Of a stretch of DNA of 64,000 nt, positions 63,840-64,000 are shown piece by piece. The first letter of the stretch is position 1. Each line of letters begins with the position of its first letter. The notes beneath the pieces were generated by a model. It did not search any database and had not been told where the DNA came from. It worked only from the letters and a program-made list of their open reading frames with translations. The stretch lies in assembly GCA_027627225.1 (NCBI GenBank), contig CM051032.1, positions 65,761,137 through 65,825,136 of the forward strand, read 5' to 3'. The position numbers were made by a program, and so were the translations under genes. The stretch is from Congeria kusceri. Taxonomy: Eukaryota; Mollusca; Bivalvia; Myida; Dreissenidae.

Positions 63840-64000
63840 CTGAAACACAACCAGGAACAGATATGTACGGAGGCATATAGGTGACACAAGTGTTTTTTTA
63901 TTAAGCTTAATAATCTCGTGGACATGAAAAAATAACTAGTGACCATGACTTAATATCTCCTGGCCATGACTTAATATCTCATGGCCACAACAATATATCT

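Overview
The window looks like animal nuclear DNA, most likely from a bivalve mollusc. A heterodont such as Dreissena is my guess from the repeat families; no marker gene proves it. Coding sequence is sparse and broken into short exons with GT/AG (once GC/AG) borders. The introns are AT-rich and filled with minisatellites, foldback MITEs, tRNA-derived SINEs and dispersed mollusc-type repeats. Most open frames are random or are repeat shadows: the longest frames on both strands at 9.3-10.4 kb and 41-44 kb are simple translations of 26-, 27- and 51-bp tandem repeats.

The main gene lies on the minus strand and fills the window. Twenty-one exons, from 63839 down to 2015, join in one consistent reading frame of 3069 nt (about 1023 residues). 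They encode seven complete PLAT/LH2 (beta-sandwich) domains and most of an eighth. The gene is open at both ends, so neither start nor stop codon is present. A long run of PLAT domains with nothing else is the architecture of LOXHD1-like proteins. The domains alternate between two classes, Trp-type (A, C, E, G) and Tyr-type (B, D, F, H). Within the Trp-type class the exon lengths and intron phases agree, which points to growth by copying a two-domain unit.

Two intronless plus-strand genes sit inside the 7.8-kb intron between exons 4 and 5. Both encode secreted coiled-coil plus C1q-domain proteins (51580-52545 and 55917-56870) of the kind that is expanded in bivalve innate immunity. The second is bracketed by a roughly 100-bp inverted repeat. 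A possible extra coding exon of unknown identity lies at 27473-27628 on the minus strand.

Region by region: 0-12 kb has exons 21-17 with a 20-bp array, a 27-bp array split by two mobile-element insertions, and a 64-bp array on the exon 17 donor. 12-30 kb has exons 17-13 with 67-bp, 53-bp and 124-bp arrays. 30-41 kb has exons 13-8, several long dispersed repeats, a SINE with an internal 43-bp array, and a 58-bp array on the exon 11 donor. 41-46 kb is a compound satellite field. 46-58 kb has exons 7-4 and the C1q genes. 58-64 kb has exons 3-1 and two long dispersed repeats head to tail.

The most unusual signal is that three different minisatellites (64, 58 and 124 bp) each contain the 3' end of a PLAT exon together with its splice donor. 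A fourth (53 bp) abuts a splice acceptor.
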